From positions 1 to 64,000 of the forward strand of contig DAOPPX010000003.1 of NCBI GenBank assembly GCA_035358715.1: DNA of 64,000 nt, read 5' to 3'. The stretch comes from UBA8199 sp035358715 (GTDB lineage Bacteria; Verrucomicrobiota; Verrucomicrobiia; Limisphaerales; UBA8199). The notes beneath the pieces were generated by a model. That model saw nothing but the letters and a program-made list of their open reading frames with translations. It was not told the DNA's origin and did no database searches. Shown in pieces: positions 34,162 through 43,468 of the stretch; position 1 is the stretch's first letter, and each line of letters begins with the position of its first letter. Both the position numbers and the translations under genes were made by a program.

Positions 34162-35505
34162 TCACCTGACCACCACGGCAACACCGAACTGCCGAACAGC
34201 GTTTTGTTGGATGAATGCCTTGACCTTGTCGAGTTTGCCCGTGATGTCGTGGTCATCCCGTTCCGCGAACACGCCAACTCCATCATACTCGTAAGCCAAT
34301 GTCAGCCCCAGACCATCAGCAAAGCCGTAAAGGGCTGGGTCGAGCATCAACGGCCCTTCGTATTCTTCCGTGATGAGCCTGCCAGTGATACGTCGGTCCT
34401 CCATCGCGGTCCATACTCTGGCCATCTCCGGAAATCGTCTTTGGAACCACGCCTCCAACCTTCGGTTGTCCGTCCGGTTGGTTCGGCCATCGGTCCTCCG
34501 TTTGTATTGTCTCGCACCATTCAGCCACGAGTTGAGGCAGTCCTTGAAATCTGCTCTTGGCGTGGTGATACCGGCTTCCCTGACAATCGCGTCCCGCGGG
34601 TCTGTATCGTGGTCGGTGAAAAGGCCGGTCCATTCCCGATGCTCCCTTTCCAAGTCAACCCGGTTGACCGCCACGCCGAGTTTCGCGTCAATGGCCGCGG
34701 CTTCGTTGGTATAGAACTCCCACAGCAATCGGCCAAGGAAAGTCGGGTGACAGGCTCGGACGTCCAAGGTCGCGACGTAGGGCCTGCCACGGAAAAGAGC
34801 GAACTGCCGGTATTTACTGGAGAGGCCAACGAACTCGTGATAGATGCGGCCTTCCTTAATCTCTAAGTTACCAAAATCCCGCCTCACGATGGCCAGCAGA
34901 TGGTGAAGGGCGGAGTTGAAACGTCCCGGCTCCTCCCGTTCGTCTCGCCGTAGTTGTGCGAGCACCGCATCCACGTCGAACTCCACCGAGCGATTGAAGC
35001 CGTCAATGATTTGCTTGATTGGCTCCTCGTAAGCCTTCAGCGTCATCTTACGCTTGGAAATGGCCACCTGATTTCGTCGCCGGGTTTGCGGGTCCTTCAG
35101 CAAATGGTAGAGCCACTGAAAGATGCCACCGGTCACCAGCCTGCGGCCCACGTCCGTAATTGCGAAGTTGCGGCATTCGCCCTCTGCGAACGCGTTTGCT
35201 GGTGGCCGATACGGAGTGAAGGTGAGCAAGCCAAGGTCCCTGAGAGCGTCGCGGTAATGCGTGTGCGAGTGCCGGAATGACCGAAACCGGCTTTCGATGT
35301 CCCTGTAGTCCCAAGTCACGGGCTTGCCATCGTTCCGTTCCACTGCGGCGTCAATCGCTCGTAGCCAGTATTGAGCTGTGTTGATGGCCTCCGGCTTCGC
35401 TTGGAAGAGAGGATGCTTGATGAGCAGGTCAAAGAGGTCCTTGCTTACCTTGACCCTGTCCCAAACGCGATAAGGTGAGTTGTCTGGTGCTTGACCATTA
35501 GCCAT
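34162..35505 (-). CDS. Element-encoded protein with family-A-polymerase-like palm motifs
   Basis: 447 residues; I recognise no named family. Three spaced motifs fit a palm polymerase of the Pol I/T7 RNAP type. Motif A: TLDVRACHPTFL with Asp248. Motif B: R317-x3-K321-x7-N-G, spaced as the R-x3-K-x7-Y-G of Pol I helix O. Motif C: LAYEYDGVGVF with Asp408, where Pol I has HDE and many phage proteins have HDS. RRFPEMARVW (356-365) and EEYEGPLML (380-388) fill positions where phage relatives have FP and ES. The N-terminal 130 residues look like a DNA-binding helical domain. A role in element replication or gap filling is inferred. The gene lies tightly between inverted repeats. Confidence 0.6.
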   Translation of the reverse strand: MANGQAPDNSPYRVWDRVKVSKDLFDLLIKHPLFQAKPEAINTAQYWLRAIDAAVERNDGKPVTWDYRDIESRFRSFRHSHTHYRDALRDLGLLTFTPYRPPANAFAEGECRNFAITDVGRRLVTGGIFQWLYHLLKDPQTRRRNQVAISKRKMTLKAYEEPIKQIIDGFNRSVEFDVDAVLAQLRRDEREEPGRFNSALHHLLAIVRRDFGNLEIKEGRIYHEFVGLSSKYRQFALFRGRPYVATLDVRACHPTFLGRLLWEFYTNEAAAIDAKLGVAVNRVDLEREHREWTGLFTDHDTDPRDAIVREAGITTPRADFKDCLNSWLNGARQYKRRTDGRTNRTDNRRLEAWFQRRFPEMARVWTAMEDRRITGRLITEEYEGPLMLDPALYGFADGLGLTLAYEYDGVGVFAERDDHDITGKLDKVKAFIQQNAVRQFGVAVVVR

Positions 35506-35522
35506 TCATTTACCCTAAACTA

Positions 35523-35556
35523 TACTCCCTCCATTATGCCACCACAAAGGTAAACA
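35523..35556 (-). repeat. Right inverted repeat and upstream element of polymerase-like gene
   Basis: Reads on the minus strand as TGTTTACCTTTGTGGTGGCA...GGGAGTA, ending 18 bases before the start codon at 35505. TTACCTTT lies 48 bases upstream of the ATG; the homolog at 45029 has TTACCTTT..GGTGG also 48 bases upstream. The repeat therefore doubles as a conserved promoter or operator element, and TATAGT follows directly as a possible -10. Confidence 0.7.
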
Positions 35557-35571
35557 CCATCCAGCCGCACG

Positions 35572-35597
35572 AAAAACCCCGAACCGAAGTCCGGGGT
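35572..35597 (-). terminator. Rho-independent terminator of the small winged-helix protein gene
   Basis: On the minus strand a 6-bp stem (ACCCCG/CGGGGT) is followed by a run of T residues. It separates the integrase/small-protein unit from the polymerase-like gene, which must have its own promoter. Confidence 0.75.
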
Positions 35598-35619
35598 CTG
35601 CTGGTATTGGCTCGGGCGA

Positions 35620-36024
35620 TTACGCTGCGGCCTTCATCCCGTATTTGCCATCGGCCAACGCGAACACTGCCTTGGCTCCGGTGGACTTCTTCTTCAGTAC
35701 GTTCTTGATTTTCCACGACGTGAAGGCATCGCCGACTGCCGCAATGATTTCGTCAGCCGTCAGCGGCTTACCCTTGGCAGTGAGCACTTCGGCAATCTTG
35801 GTCTCAGCCTTTGGCTTCATCGGTTGCGGCTTCCACTCCGGGTCCAGTTGTCGGACCTCGGCGTCGAGGGCCACCAGTTCCGCCCTCATCTCCGCGTATC
35901 GGTCTTTAAGGGGCTGGGCCAGAGCGACCCGCTGCTGGTTCAAGGCTTGGATTTTCGCGTTGATGTCGGCCAGTGCCGCTTGGGCGTTTTTGCTTCCAGT
36001 TCGGTCTACTGATATGTTTTTCAT
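35620..36024 (-). CDS. Small coiled-coil plus winged-helix-like protein beside integrase, element 1
   Basis: 134 residues from the ATG at 36024 (MKNISVDRTGSKNAQAALAD). The first ~65 residues are a coiled coil (ADINAKIQALNQQRVALAQP). After a PKAETKIAEVLTAKGKPLT linker comes a helix-turn-helix/wing pattern (DEIIAAVGDAFTSWKIKNVL, KAVFALADGKY), similar to HARE-HTH-type modules. A clear homolog sits next to the other integrase (46015-46425). Conservation of this pair suggests a recombination directionality factor or element regulator; this is inference from context. Confidence 0.75.
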   Translation of the reverse strand: MKNISVDRTGSKNAQAALADINAKIQALNQQRVALAQPLKDRYAEMRAELVALDAEVRQLDPEWKPQPMKPKAETKIAEVLTAKGKPLTADEIIAAVGDAFTSWKIKNVLKKKSTGAKAVFALADGKYGMKAAA

Positions 36025-36092
36025 ATTGGCAGGGCTTGTCCCACGGGACCGCAAACCCGGCAACAGCCAAGGAGCGAATAGTTGAGCCACGG

Positions 36093-37205
36093 CTAAAACG
36101 TGAGCCGGTTGGCCATCTTCCGCATATGCTCCCGGTTCAAGTGGCCGTAGGTTTTCCCGATGAGCACGCCGCCATCCTTGTGCCCGACCCACTTGGCGAT
36201 GGTCATATAGTCAATGCCCGTCATCACGCAGGTTGAGATGAAGTAGTGGCGGCACAAATGAAGGGTGAAATCCGGCAACCCCACAACCCGGCGAACCCCT
36301 TCAACCATTTTCTGAAACGACTGAACGGCGGTCTTTGTCCGGTGCGGTTTGCCCAAACGGTATGACGGGAAGAGATACGGAACCCCCTGAATCGCTTTGG
36401 CCTTCATACACAGCAGGTGGTTTTCCAAATTGCGGCTGAAGTCAACGCGACGGCTTTCAAAGTTCTTTGTCGTGTCCCCCTGAAACACCAATTGCCGGTT
36501 TTGCCAATCCACATTTTCCCATTTCAGATTCGCCACTTCGGATTTACGCCCACCTGTGAACATTAAAAGCAGGAGGAAGTCGGCAAACTGTTCCCCTGTA
36601 ATGGGGTGGTTTCGCAGGGCTTCGGTTCCAATCCTGAGAAGGTCATCCGTCGAGAACAACCTTCGCTCTACGGACTTCACCTTTAACGGCGTGATACCGT
36701 CGAACGGCAGCTTCTGGATGTATCTTTCCGTTCTCGCCAGCTTCAACACCGCCCGAAGGGCTTTGACGTGATGATTGGCCGTAGTCGGCGACAACCCCCT
36801 TTCGAGCATCTTCCCGCGATAGGAGAGGATTTGACGCGACGTGATTTTGCTGATTTTCATGTCCGCCCCCAAAAACTTTTCCCAGTGCTTCAGGCAATTG
36901 TCTTCACGAATCGCCGACACCTTGGACCTGCCCGACACCTTCCGGTAATGCTCACGGAACGTTTTGAAATCCGGCGCTGAACGCGTGCTGGCGATTTCTC
37001 CGTCCTTGATTCCCTTCAACACGTCATACATCGCTTTGACGGCTTCCGTTCGGCTGGCTGCGCCGTTCAACCGGATGCGGTTGTTCCTTTTGATTCCGGT
37101 TTCAGGGTCAACCACCATCGCCTGAACGTAGAAGGAGCCGTTTCGCTGCCACAGCCCGCGGACCCTTCGGCGTGAACCGTCGAATACCTTTTGGAATGAC
37201 TTCAC
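36093..37205 (-). CDS. Tyrosine recombinase (integrase) of element 1
   Basis: 370 residues from a GTG at 37205. SAM-like core-binding domain at ~75-165 (DFKTFREHYRKV ... ANHHVKALRAVLKLARTE). Catalytic residues visible: Arg220 (TGGRKSEVANLKW), Lys247, His316-x-x-Arg319 (HLCRHYFIST), His342 (WVGHKDGG) and Tyr353 (KTYGHL). Complete, so likely active. The gene lies against attR1 at 37314, with two ACCAGAACA repeats just upstream of its start, probably for autoregulation. About 90% identical to the integrase at 46492-47604. Confidence 0.95.
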   Translation of the reverse strand: MKSFQKVFDGSRRRVRGLWQRNGSFYVQAMVVDPETGIKRNNRIRLNGAASRTEAVKAMYDVLKGIKDGEIASTRSAPDFKTFREHYRKVSGRSKVSAIREDNCLKHWEKFLGADMKISKITSRQILSYRGKMLERGLSPTTANHHVKALRAVLKLARTERYIQKLPFDGITPLKVKSVERRLFSTDDLLRIGTEALRNHPITGEQFADFLLLLMFTGGRKSEVANLKWENVDWQNRQLVFQGDTTKNFESRRVDFSRNLENHLLCMKAKAIQGVPYLFPSYRLGKPHRTKTAVQSFQKMVEGVRRVVGLPDFTLHLCRHYFISTCVMTGIDYMTIAKWVGHKDGGVLIGKTYGHLNREHMRKMANRLTF

Positions 37206-37211
37206 CCTTCA

Positions 37212-37232
37212 ACCAGAACAGGGACCAGAACA
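37212..37232 (+). repeat. Arm-type repeats at right end of element 1
   Basis: ACCAGAACA at 37212-37220 and 37224-37232, spaced 12 bases apart, seven bases upstream of the integrase start codon. The same pair lies at the left end (29804/29816) and at the right end of the second unit (47611/47623). Confidence 0.65.
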
Positions 37233-37313
37233 ACTGGCCAGCGTCAGGAAGGGGAATCGGGGATGCTCTTGGCCGGGAATACCTTGTGGCACATTGGTTT
37301 TATCGTCGGGCCT

Positions 37314-37359
37314 CCTCCGGAGCCGAAGGTTGAGAGTTCGACCCTCTCCTCGCGTACCA
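37314..37359 (+). other. attR1: duplicated 3' end of tRNA-Arg
   Basis: 46 bases identical to 29650-29695, from the anticodon loop to the terminal ACCA. The tRNA 5' half is absent, so it is not a functional tRNA. The sequence to its left (ending TTATCGTCGGG) matches that left of 47713, showing that both right ends have the same element type. Confidence 0.85.
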
Positions 37360-37537
37360 TCTTTTTGGCGGCTTTATTGAGGTTTTCAGCGGAATTAAGG
37401 AATCAGAGGAGGGTTTTTCGCCGGCTTTGTTGGCCACTTTGTTGGCTTTTTTTCTTGTTTGGGACTGTTGGTTTCGGTAGATTTCAGGTGGTTGCAATCG
37501 GACCGAAAACTGATCACCAACACGGAAAAGAGGAATT

Positions 37538-39745
37538 ATGCACCTTGAAATGCGAACCGAAGCCAACGGAGACGTGCGCCGAATTTGGTATGGGCGGTTC
37601 ATGGTCAATGGCAGGCGCGAGTGCGTGAACCTCGGCGTCAAGATGACGGGGACGCCCCCGGCGTCGGGGCGGCTGCGGGACCGCGGGGACGCGGCGTTCG
37701 AGCAGTCGCGGGGGGCGGCGGCGCTGCGGCTGAAACAGGTGGCAGCCGAGGCGCGAACCGTGCGGGACTCGGCGCGGCTGGTCGAGAGGTTATACGCTCT
37801 CAAGACGGGCAAAGAGGTGCGGGAGGTGAAGCTGTCGGAGCTGGAGACAGAGTGGGCCGGGCTGGCGCGCCGACGGGCGCTCGCGGACAAGTACGCGCGG
37901 GAAGGGCGGAAGACGTTGGGGCGGCTGGTGGCGTTCGTGCGGTCGCGCAATCGGCGAGCAACGGACCTGGCGCACGCGGACCCGGAGACCGTGGCCGCAT
38001 TCATGCAGGCCGAGAAGGATCGGGGGGTTAGCGGACGGACGTGGAACAAGAAGCTGAAGCTGCTGCGGTCGGCATTCAGACATTTGTTGCCGAGCGGCGC
38101 GCCTAATCCGTTCGACCGGCTGGTGACGCGGGAGGAGGCAATGGTGTTCCGGCAGCCGTTCACGGCGGCAGAATTGAGGGCCATCCTGGAAGCCGCGAAG
38201 GACGACGATTTTATCCGGCCAATCATTGTGACGGGCATGTGCACGGCCATGCGCCGGGGCGATTGCTGCCTGCTCAAGTGGAAGGACGTGGACTTGCGGG
38301 GCGGGTTCGTGACGGTCAAGACGGCGAAGACGGGCGGGACGGTGAGCATCCCGATTTTTGGCCGGCTGCGGGATGAACTCGCGAAGAGGGCGGAGAAGGC
38401 GGCTAAAAAGCTGAAAACTGGAAAGCTGAAGGCTGAAATCAGGGGGCCGGGGGTTGGTGAGGGAGCGGCTCGCTCGGAGAGCAAGGCCTATCACGGAGAG
38501 GGCTTCGTGTTCCCTGAGGCGGCAGCGATGTATCGTTCGAATCCTGACGGCATCACGCGGCGGGTGAAACAGGTGCTGTGGGCGGCCTTAGCGGGCGGGG
38601 GGGCTCCGGCGCGCAAAGGGGTGGAGGTGCCGGCCGAGGAGGTGCGGCGGCGTGGCGAGGCTTACCTGGCCGGGCTGCCCGCGGGAGAGCGCACGGAGCG
38701 CCTGGTGCGGGTGTTCGGCCTTTACATGGACGGGGGCAGCGTGGATCAGGTTGCCAAGGCCGCCGGCGTGAGCCAGAGTTCCGTTTCGGTTTATCTGAAT
38801 GAGATCGCGGCGGCGATCGGGTGCGGGGTGGTGCGGTGGCAGGCTGGCGCGGGCAGCGTGGCCAGGGCTCTGAAGGCGGACGATTCGGTGTTGCGCTCGG
38901 CGCGAGCGGGCGGGCTGAGGCGCGCCAGTGTGCGGGACTTCCACAGTCTGCGCGTGACCTGGGTGACGCTGGCTTTGTCGGCGGGTGTGCCGTTGGAACT
39001 GGTGCAGCGGGTGCGCGCAGCGATCAGGCATTCCCGCTTCGGCAGCGACTCGGACACGTACAAAGACAAGTTTCTCAACTGGTGGATGGGGCTTGAGTTT
39101 TTGGCACACGTCAGCCAGGGCGAGAACATCGGACGAACAGTCGCAATCCATGCGAGCGATGCGTTGCTGCAACGATATCTTTATCGGCTGGTCAGCGATC
39201 TGGTGAGGACGCTCAAGGGGCAGCAGATCACCTGGGACGCGGATTTTGCAACGGCATCGGGGGCGGCAACGCTGAATGACTTGGAATACCCTGCCGCGCT
39301 CAAGTTGCTGCAAACGCCAGCGGCGGCAACGAAGCTGGCCGCCAGTTTTGGGGACAATCCGGTCGCCGGCCTTCGGATTGCCCGCCTAGCGACGGCCCTT
39401 CAAGACCCCAAGAAAACGGCTGATCTTCTGGCTGCGCATCATCGGCATTTGCTGTGGCAGCTTAGCAGGCTGTACCGGATCCGATGCTGCATCGTCCACG
39501 GCTCCCAGGTCCGGTTCAAACTGCCTTTATTCGCCGCGAATGTGGAATTCTACTTAAAGGAGCTCATAACCGTTTGCTTGCGGGCGCTCACATTGAATCC
39601 CCACGTTGCTTCGTTGCGGGAGGTCTTCCAGCGCGCGGCGTTCGCCCGTCAGCGAGTGGACGGCGAACTGCGGGCAACCCCGCCGAATCCGGACGCCATC
39701 CGTAACGCCGTCTTCAACTCGGTCATAATCCAAGAGAATCCCTGA
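37538..39745 (+). pseudogene. Tyrosine integrase fused to a HEPN-domain fragment
   Basis: 735 residues in one frame. The first ~490 are a tyrosine integrase with an N-terminal SAM-like domain, the catalytic Arg in TAMRRGDCCLLKW near residue 240 and HSLRVTWVTL near residue 470. It breaks after GVPLELVQRV, before the second His and the Tyr, so recombinase activity is lost. From about residue 491 (39015) another protein begins (IRHSRFGSDSDTYKDKFLNW) with a HEPN R-x4-H motif at Arg649-His654 (RCCIVHGSQ), as in ApeA-type HEPN proteins. Residues ~288-300 (KKLKTGKLKAEIRG) derive from an inserted repeat. The joint is in frame, so a chimeric protein could be made. Confidence 0.75.
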
Positions 39746-39753
39746 GCAACGCC

Positions 39754-41043
39754 ATGACCGATAAACCAAGATTGATTGAGGTCGCCTTTCCGCTGAAGCA
39801 GGCGTCGCTGACGAGCGTGCATGAGAAAAATGTGCGGCATGGGCACATCTCGACGCTGCACATCTGGCCAGCGCGACGGCCACTGGCGGCGTGCCGGGCG
39901 GCGCTGCTCTGCACGCTGTTGCCTGATCCGGGCGACGCGCAGAAGCGGCAGGAACTGCTCGACATGATTGGCGGGAAGGTGGTGAACCGCGTCGTCCCGT
40001 CGGAGGACGAAGAGGGCAACGCGGTTTCTGAGGAAAAGGAAACGGTAGAGGGTGGCGTCCTGGCGTGGGGCAATGAGAATGCAGCGGAGATGGATATCTT
40101 GCGCGCGGCCATCAAGGAGTTCTACGCCGGCAGCGCCCCTAAGGTGCTGGACCCGTTTGCGGGCGGCGGTGCTATTCCGTTGGAGGCGATGCGGCTGGGG
40201 TGCGAGGTTACGTCGGCAGACCTGAATCCGGTGGCGTGGTTCATCCAGAAATGCACGCTGGATTACCCGCAGCGATTCGCGGGAAAGAAATGGCCGCTGC
40301 CGGGGTTCGTGCGCGAGTGGCCGGATTTTGTGGAGGATTTCATCGCGGGCAAGATGAAGAAGCGGAAGGGCGAGCAGAAACCGCATTTCACGGATGCAAA
40401 GCAGATTCAACTATTGGCGCTAGAGGATGCGGACCTGGCGTGGCATGTGCGTGCCTGGGGGCGCTGGGTGTTGGAGCGAGCGCGACAGGACCTGGCGGCA
40501 CGCTACCCGATGGCGGACGGCGAACCGACCGTAGCTTACCTGTGGGCGCGCACCGCACGCGACCCGCAAACGACCGGACGGATCCCGCTACTCAAGACGT
40601 TTTGGCTTGGGAAGAAGAAGGGCAAGCGCGCCGCGTTGCTTCCCGTGCCGAAGGCCGACGGCTCGGGCGTGACTTTCAAGCTCCTGCGTGAAGCAGACCT
40701 GGCGCAACCACAACGTGTGGTAGAACAACATGAGTTCTTACAGCGGTGGGAGGTGACCGGAGAAACGCTGGAAGACTTTTTGAATGACGGGACGATGAAC
40801 CGCGCCGGCGTGTGGAGTCCTTGTGGTGGGCGCCCCGGGATCATTGCGCTTACCACGAAGGATGACCTGCCGCGCCAAGGCAACCAGCGTTTGCTGGGCA
40901 CGCAAATGGTCGCCGTTGTCGTAGAGCGGAAAGAGCCGAACCGGAAGAGGCCTACAAAGGTGTACAGGTTGCCCAACGAGCAGGAGATCTCGGCGGCAGT
41001 GGTGGCCGAGCAACCTGAAGACGGAACTGCCGCGCGTGATTGA
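39754..41043 (+). pseudogene. N-terminal half of DUF1156 DNA methylase
   Basis: 429 residues. It begins like anti-phage DUF1156 methylases (RLIEVAFPLKQASLTSVHEK, HGHISTLHIWPARRPLAACR). SAM-binding motif DPFAGGGAIPLEAMRLGCEV at about residue 133, then TSADLNPVAWFI. The catalytic D/NPPY motif that family members carry in their C-terminal half is absent: the frame stops soon after YRLPNEQEISAAV. Typical members are roughly twice as long. The break point (~41010) joins directly to a DUF499 fragment, so it is a deletion product without expected methylase activity. Confidence 0.7.
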
Positions 41044-43003
41044 CGCGCAGAAGGCAGCGGCCGGGACGTTGAACGGGCGGGAGGTGGAGGCGGCGTGCGT
41101 GGCGGCATTCATCTACTCGCAACCGATCGGGGAGCAGGCGGAGGTAGGGGATTTGCGGTGGCTGGTGGGGCCGACGTGCGACCTGCCGGCGGTGTTCAAC
41201 AACGGGCTGATCGCCTGGGCGAACAGCTCGTGGTATTTGGAGGAAACGGACGCGACGGAGCCGACGACGAATGTTCCGAAGTATTGGCGGCTGGGACCGA
41301 AACCCAACCTCAACCAGGTCCACCACAGTTACAAGATCAAGGCCCTGAGCGTGGCCAGGAGCAAGTTCGATGAATTGGCGAAGAAATGCACCCCGCTCAA
41401 AGAGGGGTGTGACCAAGAGGGGATCAAGTTCCACAATCATCCGCCCTCGCCGGCGGACGTAGAGGATGACGGTCTGTTTCGGCTGGTGGTGCTGGGGGCG
41501 GATCATGCCGGACAGCCGGGGATGAAACCGTTGGCAAGCGCGGAAGCGTACTTGCGGACGCACTCGTCGCCGACGGACAACCGCACTTGTCAGAACGTGG
41601 TGCTCGTGGTGACGCCCAGCGTGGGCGGATTGCAGCAGGCGGAACAGCAAGTGGCCGAGTGGCTGGCGTGGCAAGAAATCAAGGGCTCGAAAGATTTCAA
41701 GGATTACGAAGCGCACGTAAAGGAGATGGTGAACAAGCGCGAGCGCTTGGCGAAGCAGGCGGCGGAAACGGCGGTGAAGAACGCCTTCGAGCTGGCGCTG
41801 CACGTAGACAAGACCGGGGCGGTACAGGTTAAGAAATTTACGATGGGGGCACAGGCGTTGTTCCCGACCCTGCTACAAGAAAAAGACCTTCGGCTGTTCA
41901 AGGAGAAGATTGACGCCGAGACGATCATGCCGGGCGGGCCGTACGCCGTTTGGCCAGCGACAGATGACCGCGTACAGGTGAGCGCGCTTTACCAACAATT
42001 TGCCAGGCGGCCTAACTTGCCGAAGCTGTTAAGCCAACAGACCGTGACGAACACGATTGCCGATGCGGTGCAGCGCGGGGTGCTGGCATTGCGTCACGTG
42101 CGGCCGGACGGATCGGAGCAGTGGTTTTGGCGGTCGAAGATAGACGTGGCGGACTGGGAAAAGACGGGCGAGGCGTGTTTGCCGAAGAAAGCGGCGCTGA
42201 ACAGCGTTAGCGCGAAAGCGGTGCTGCCGGAAGCGCTGCCAGGGTTATGGCCAGCGGAGCCGAATGGGGTGGAATTGGCGACGGTGTGCTCCTGGTTCGA
42301 CGGGGCGCATGCCTTTCAGGAGGTAACGCAACCGGGGTATCCGGCAGAGGCGCGCGCCATTCCGCAGGCGGCCGTGGCTGAGGTCCACAAGGCCGTGGCC
42401 CAGGCCGTTAAGACGGGGGACCTGTGGCTGGTGTTCGGCAATGACAGCGTGTGGCAGGAAGAGCCGACAGCCATTCAACTGGATGCGAAAGCGAAAGTGT
42501 TTCGGCGTCCGGCACCGCTGAGCGCCATCGAGTTGCTGCCGGGCGCGCTGAAGGATGCCTGGAGTACGGGGGCGGAGCCAAAGACGACGGTGGCGACGCT
42601 TTACGCCGAACTGAAAAAGGCGAGAGGCAATCCGTGGCCGCCAAAGGCATTTATCAGCACGCTGAGCGATGCGCTGGGGCGCGGACTGGTGCAGCGAGTT
42701 TCGGGCAGCGGTCCGCTCGTGTCGCTGGCCGCGGATGGGAAGGTGGAGCTGGCGGTCAAGGCGAGCGCGCCGGCGCCGGCACCCCAGCCTGGTGCCGCAC
42801 CTGGCCGCAGGATGTCGCCGCGAGTGACGCTGTCACCGGCGGAGTTCCAGAACCTGGCAGACGAGGTGGCGACGCTGAGCACGTCACTGGCTGGATGTGA
42901 CGTGCAACTTGAGGTGGCGGTGTCCATCAAGGCGAAGCCCGATACAAAGCTGGATGAGGCGAACAAGCTCCTGGAGAAGATCAAGGCGGGATGGAAGCTC
43001 TGA
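41036..43003 (+). pseudogene. C-terminal half of a DUF499-type protein
   Basis: 655 residues from a GTG at 41036. The codons upstream already encode family-like sequence (NLKTELPRVID), showing that the true protein began further left. No Walker A/B ATPase motifs are present, although DUF499 proteins normally start with an ATPase domain. Visible blocks: YSQPIGEQAEVGDLRWLVGP, RLVVLGADHAGQPGMKPLAS, VLVVTPSVGGLQQAEQQVAE, and a C-terminal AEFQNLADEVATLSTSLAGC. DUF499 usually pairs with DUF1156 in an anti-phage operon. Here the N-terminal ATPase half and the end of the methylase have been deleted together. Confidence 0.65.
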
Positions 43004-43045
43004 AGAGCGGGCGATGAAACGGTCAGTTCATTCTCAGGAGGAAAC

Positions 43046-43468
43046 ATGAGCGATTCGGTCGCAATGGCACTGGACGCATTTGTGCGTTCGATCTCGATTA
43101 ACCGGGACACGCCGCACAGTTTGTTGCTTGGGGCCGGCGCCTCGGTCAGCTCGGGGATACCTTCCGCCGAACGGTGCATTATGGAGTGGAAGGGCCGGAT
43201 GTTCACGACTGCCAACCCGGGATTGGAGAAGGAGGTGGGACACCTGTTCCTGCCGTCGGTGCAGCGGCGGATTCAGACATGGCTCGACAGGCAGGCGGGG
43301 TTTCCGGCGGCCGGCGCGGCAACGGAATACAGTTTTTACTGCGAACGTTGCTACCCGCTGGCAGATGATCGCCGAGCCTATTTCCAGAGCCTGGTGAAGG
43401 CGGGGAAACCGGGCTATGGCTATCGGCTGCTGGCGTTGCTGGCTGAGGCCGGTGTTTTCGACTCGGTC
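43046..43468 (+). pseudogene. N-terminal fragment of a SIR2-family protein
   Basis: From the ATG at 43046, residues ~24-41 hold the SIR2 nucleotide site (LLLGAGASVSSGIPSAERC). FYCERCYPLADDRRAYFQSL and KPGYGYRLLALLAEAGVFDS follow. The protein should continue with a TTNFD-type motif, but homology ends at about 43468 and the frame runs on to 43738 antisense to the next gene. SIR2 domains in defence systems degrade NAD+. It belongs to the DUF1156/DUF499 operon by position and strand. An AGGAGG ribosome binding site precedes the ATG. Confidence 0.7.

Larger units (their letters stand above)
29650..37359. mobile_element. Integrative element 1 in tRNA-Arg
   Basis: Bounded by exact 46-base copies of the tRNA-Arg 3' end (29650-29695 and 37314-37359). 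The integrase gene lies next to the right end on the minus strand, and arm-type ACCAGAACA repeats occur near both ends. Cargo: a secreted protein, a serine recombinase with a small repeat protein, a 308-residue protein, two small coiled-coil proteins, a polymerase-like gene bounded by inverted repeats, and a small winged-helix-like protein. No conjugation or capsid genes are visible, so it is probably mobilised by others. Confidence 0.85.

Noticed and set aside
37314..37359. A second functional tRNA-Arg at attR1 or attR2
   Set aside because: Only the 3' half from the anticodon loop is present; the acceptor 5' strand and D-arm are missing.
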